5,646 nucleotides of DNA from Caldilineaceae bacterium (GTDB lineage: Bacteria; Chloroflexota; Anaerolineae; Caldilineales; Caldilineaceae): assembly GCA_012032975.1 (NCBI GenBank), contig JAAUPU010000250.1:1-5646 (forward strand), written 5' to 3'. The first letter of the stretch is position 1. Every line of letters starts with the position of its first letter. Made by a program: the position numbers and the translations under genes. This document shows positions 5,242 through 5,646 of this stretch, piece by piece. The notes under the pieces are model-generated. The model saw nothing but the letters and a program-made list of their open reading frames with translations. It was not told the DNA's origin and ran no database searches.

Positions 5242-5646
5242 CGATGGTCCTTGCGCGGGCGAATATCCGTCGCGGCCAGCTCGCGCACCAGTTCGATCAG
5301 CCCTTCGATGGCTGCCTCCAAATACTGTTCGCCCTTCTCGCGCGTGGCTTTGGTGGCGTCCCCGCGCACGCCGCTTTCGGACATGGAACTCCACCACGGC
5401 ATCAGGCTGGCGACCGAACCATCGGCGCGCTTGCCAGCCAGCAGATCGGTCTGAAAGCTGGCGGACAGCGTCGAACGTTCATCGACCGCCTTGTCCATCT
5501 GCACCAAGTCGGGGCGCAATGCCAGATAGAGCGCGGTCTCGTATTCGCCGGCATGGGATGCGCCGCCGAAGTCCGATTCACGCAGCGCCTTGCCGACTTC
5601 CCGCGCGATGCGCAGCCCCCATGGTTGACCGAGGCGCAGAGCACGC
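5238..5646 (-). CDS. Creatininase-family amidohydrolase, C-terminal part (runs off window, one frame break)
   Basis: The reading frame ends at the TGA at 5240-5238 and can be followed back to about 5620. It contains ALRESDFGGASHAGEYET, with the conserved HAGExET segment at 5555-5535. From family knowledge this segment supplies catalytic and metal-site residues of creatininase-like metallohydrolases, which open cyclic or linear amides (creatinine, formamide-type substrates in riboflavin and F420 routes, and others). LYLALRPDLVQMDKAVDE and the end SESGVRGDATKATREKGEQ also fit the family. Upstream of about 5620, the family-like segment VLCASVNH lies in another frame, and one added base near 5615-5624 joins the two. 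The N-terminal metal-binding region is outside the window, so the exact substrate cannot be inferred. The gene overlaps the GNAT start by four bases, indicating one operon. Confidence 0.83.
   Translation of the reverse strand, partial: RALRLGQPWGLRIAREVGKALRESDFGGASHAGEYETALYLALRPDLVQMDKAVDERSTLSASFQTDLLAGKRADGSVASLMPWWSSMSESGVRGDATKATREKGEQYLEAAIEGLIELVRELAATDIRPRKDHR
5248..5252 (-). promoter_or_regulatory. Ribosome binding site supporting a CTG start for the GNAT gene
   Basis: On the minus strand AAGGA (5252 to 5248) is followed by six bases and then CTG at 5241. It lies inside the last codons of the creatininase-family gene, as expected for a coupled downstream gene. Confidence 0.5.

Noticed and set aside
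4765..5454. 229-codon open frame on the plus strand across the GNAT and creatininase genes
   Set aside because: It is antisense to two genes with clear family motifs and has no domain signature of its own.
5402..5644. Separate 80-codon minus-strand gene at the right edge
   Set aside because: Only its first eight or so codons look like creatininase; the rest is an alternative frame of that gene downstream of the frame break.
1..5646. CRISPR array, tRNA, rRNA, riboswitch or retron-like element
   Set aside because: There are no regularly spaced repeats, no tRNA-like cloverleaf or rRNA signature, and no intergenic gap long or structured enough to support one.

Overview
This is a GC-rich stretch of bacterial chromosome, most likely from a Chloroflexota (Anaerolineae/Caldilineae-like) organism. 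That assignment is an inference. It rests on a secreted beta-helix/DUF11 protein with a short C-terminal FLPLIVR-type tail, a lipoprotein with Thr/Pro/Glu-rich linkers and one SH3 domain, and an enolase-superfamily gene and a creatininase-family gene of kinds I recall from that phylum. No 16S rRNA or other taxonomic marker is present.

Layout on the + strand. Positions 2-309 hold the C-terminal part of an ISAs1-family transposase, with its frame broken at a T run (152-155). It runs directly, in frame, into a Pmp-like parallel beta-helix gene that ends at 1755, so that gene has lost its true 5' end. A 205-base gap follows, holding a degenerate 8-bp repeat and a plausible promoter. Next is a secreted lipoprotein gene (1967-3169). 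A 221-base gap then carries two short tandem repeats and a possible tiny leader ORF. After it comes an enolase-superfamily (mandelate racemase/muconate lactonizing enzyme-like) gene, 3391-4654, whose frame is broken twice. A strong symmetrical hairpin with A and T tracts (4687-4726) ends transcription from both sides.

On the - strand, a GNAT acetyltransferase gene (4738-5241) is overlapped and probably translationally coupled with a creatininase-family amidohydrolase gene that runs off the right edge (5238-5646). This pair converges on the enolase-superfamily gene across the shared terminator.

The genes do not form an obvious single pathway. Two are cell-surface or secreted proteins; the others are probable cytosolic small-molecule enzymes. 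The clearest anomaly is four frame breaks in three genes. Each can be repaired by adding one base at or beside a homopolymer, which points to systematic homopolymer under-calling in the assembly rather than real gene decay. The second is the in-frame junction between transposase and beta-helix sequence. I found no convincing undescribed defence, RNA or CRISPR system here.
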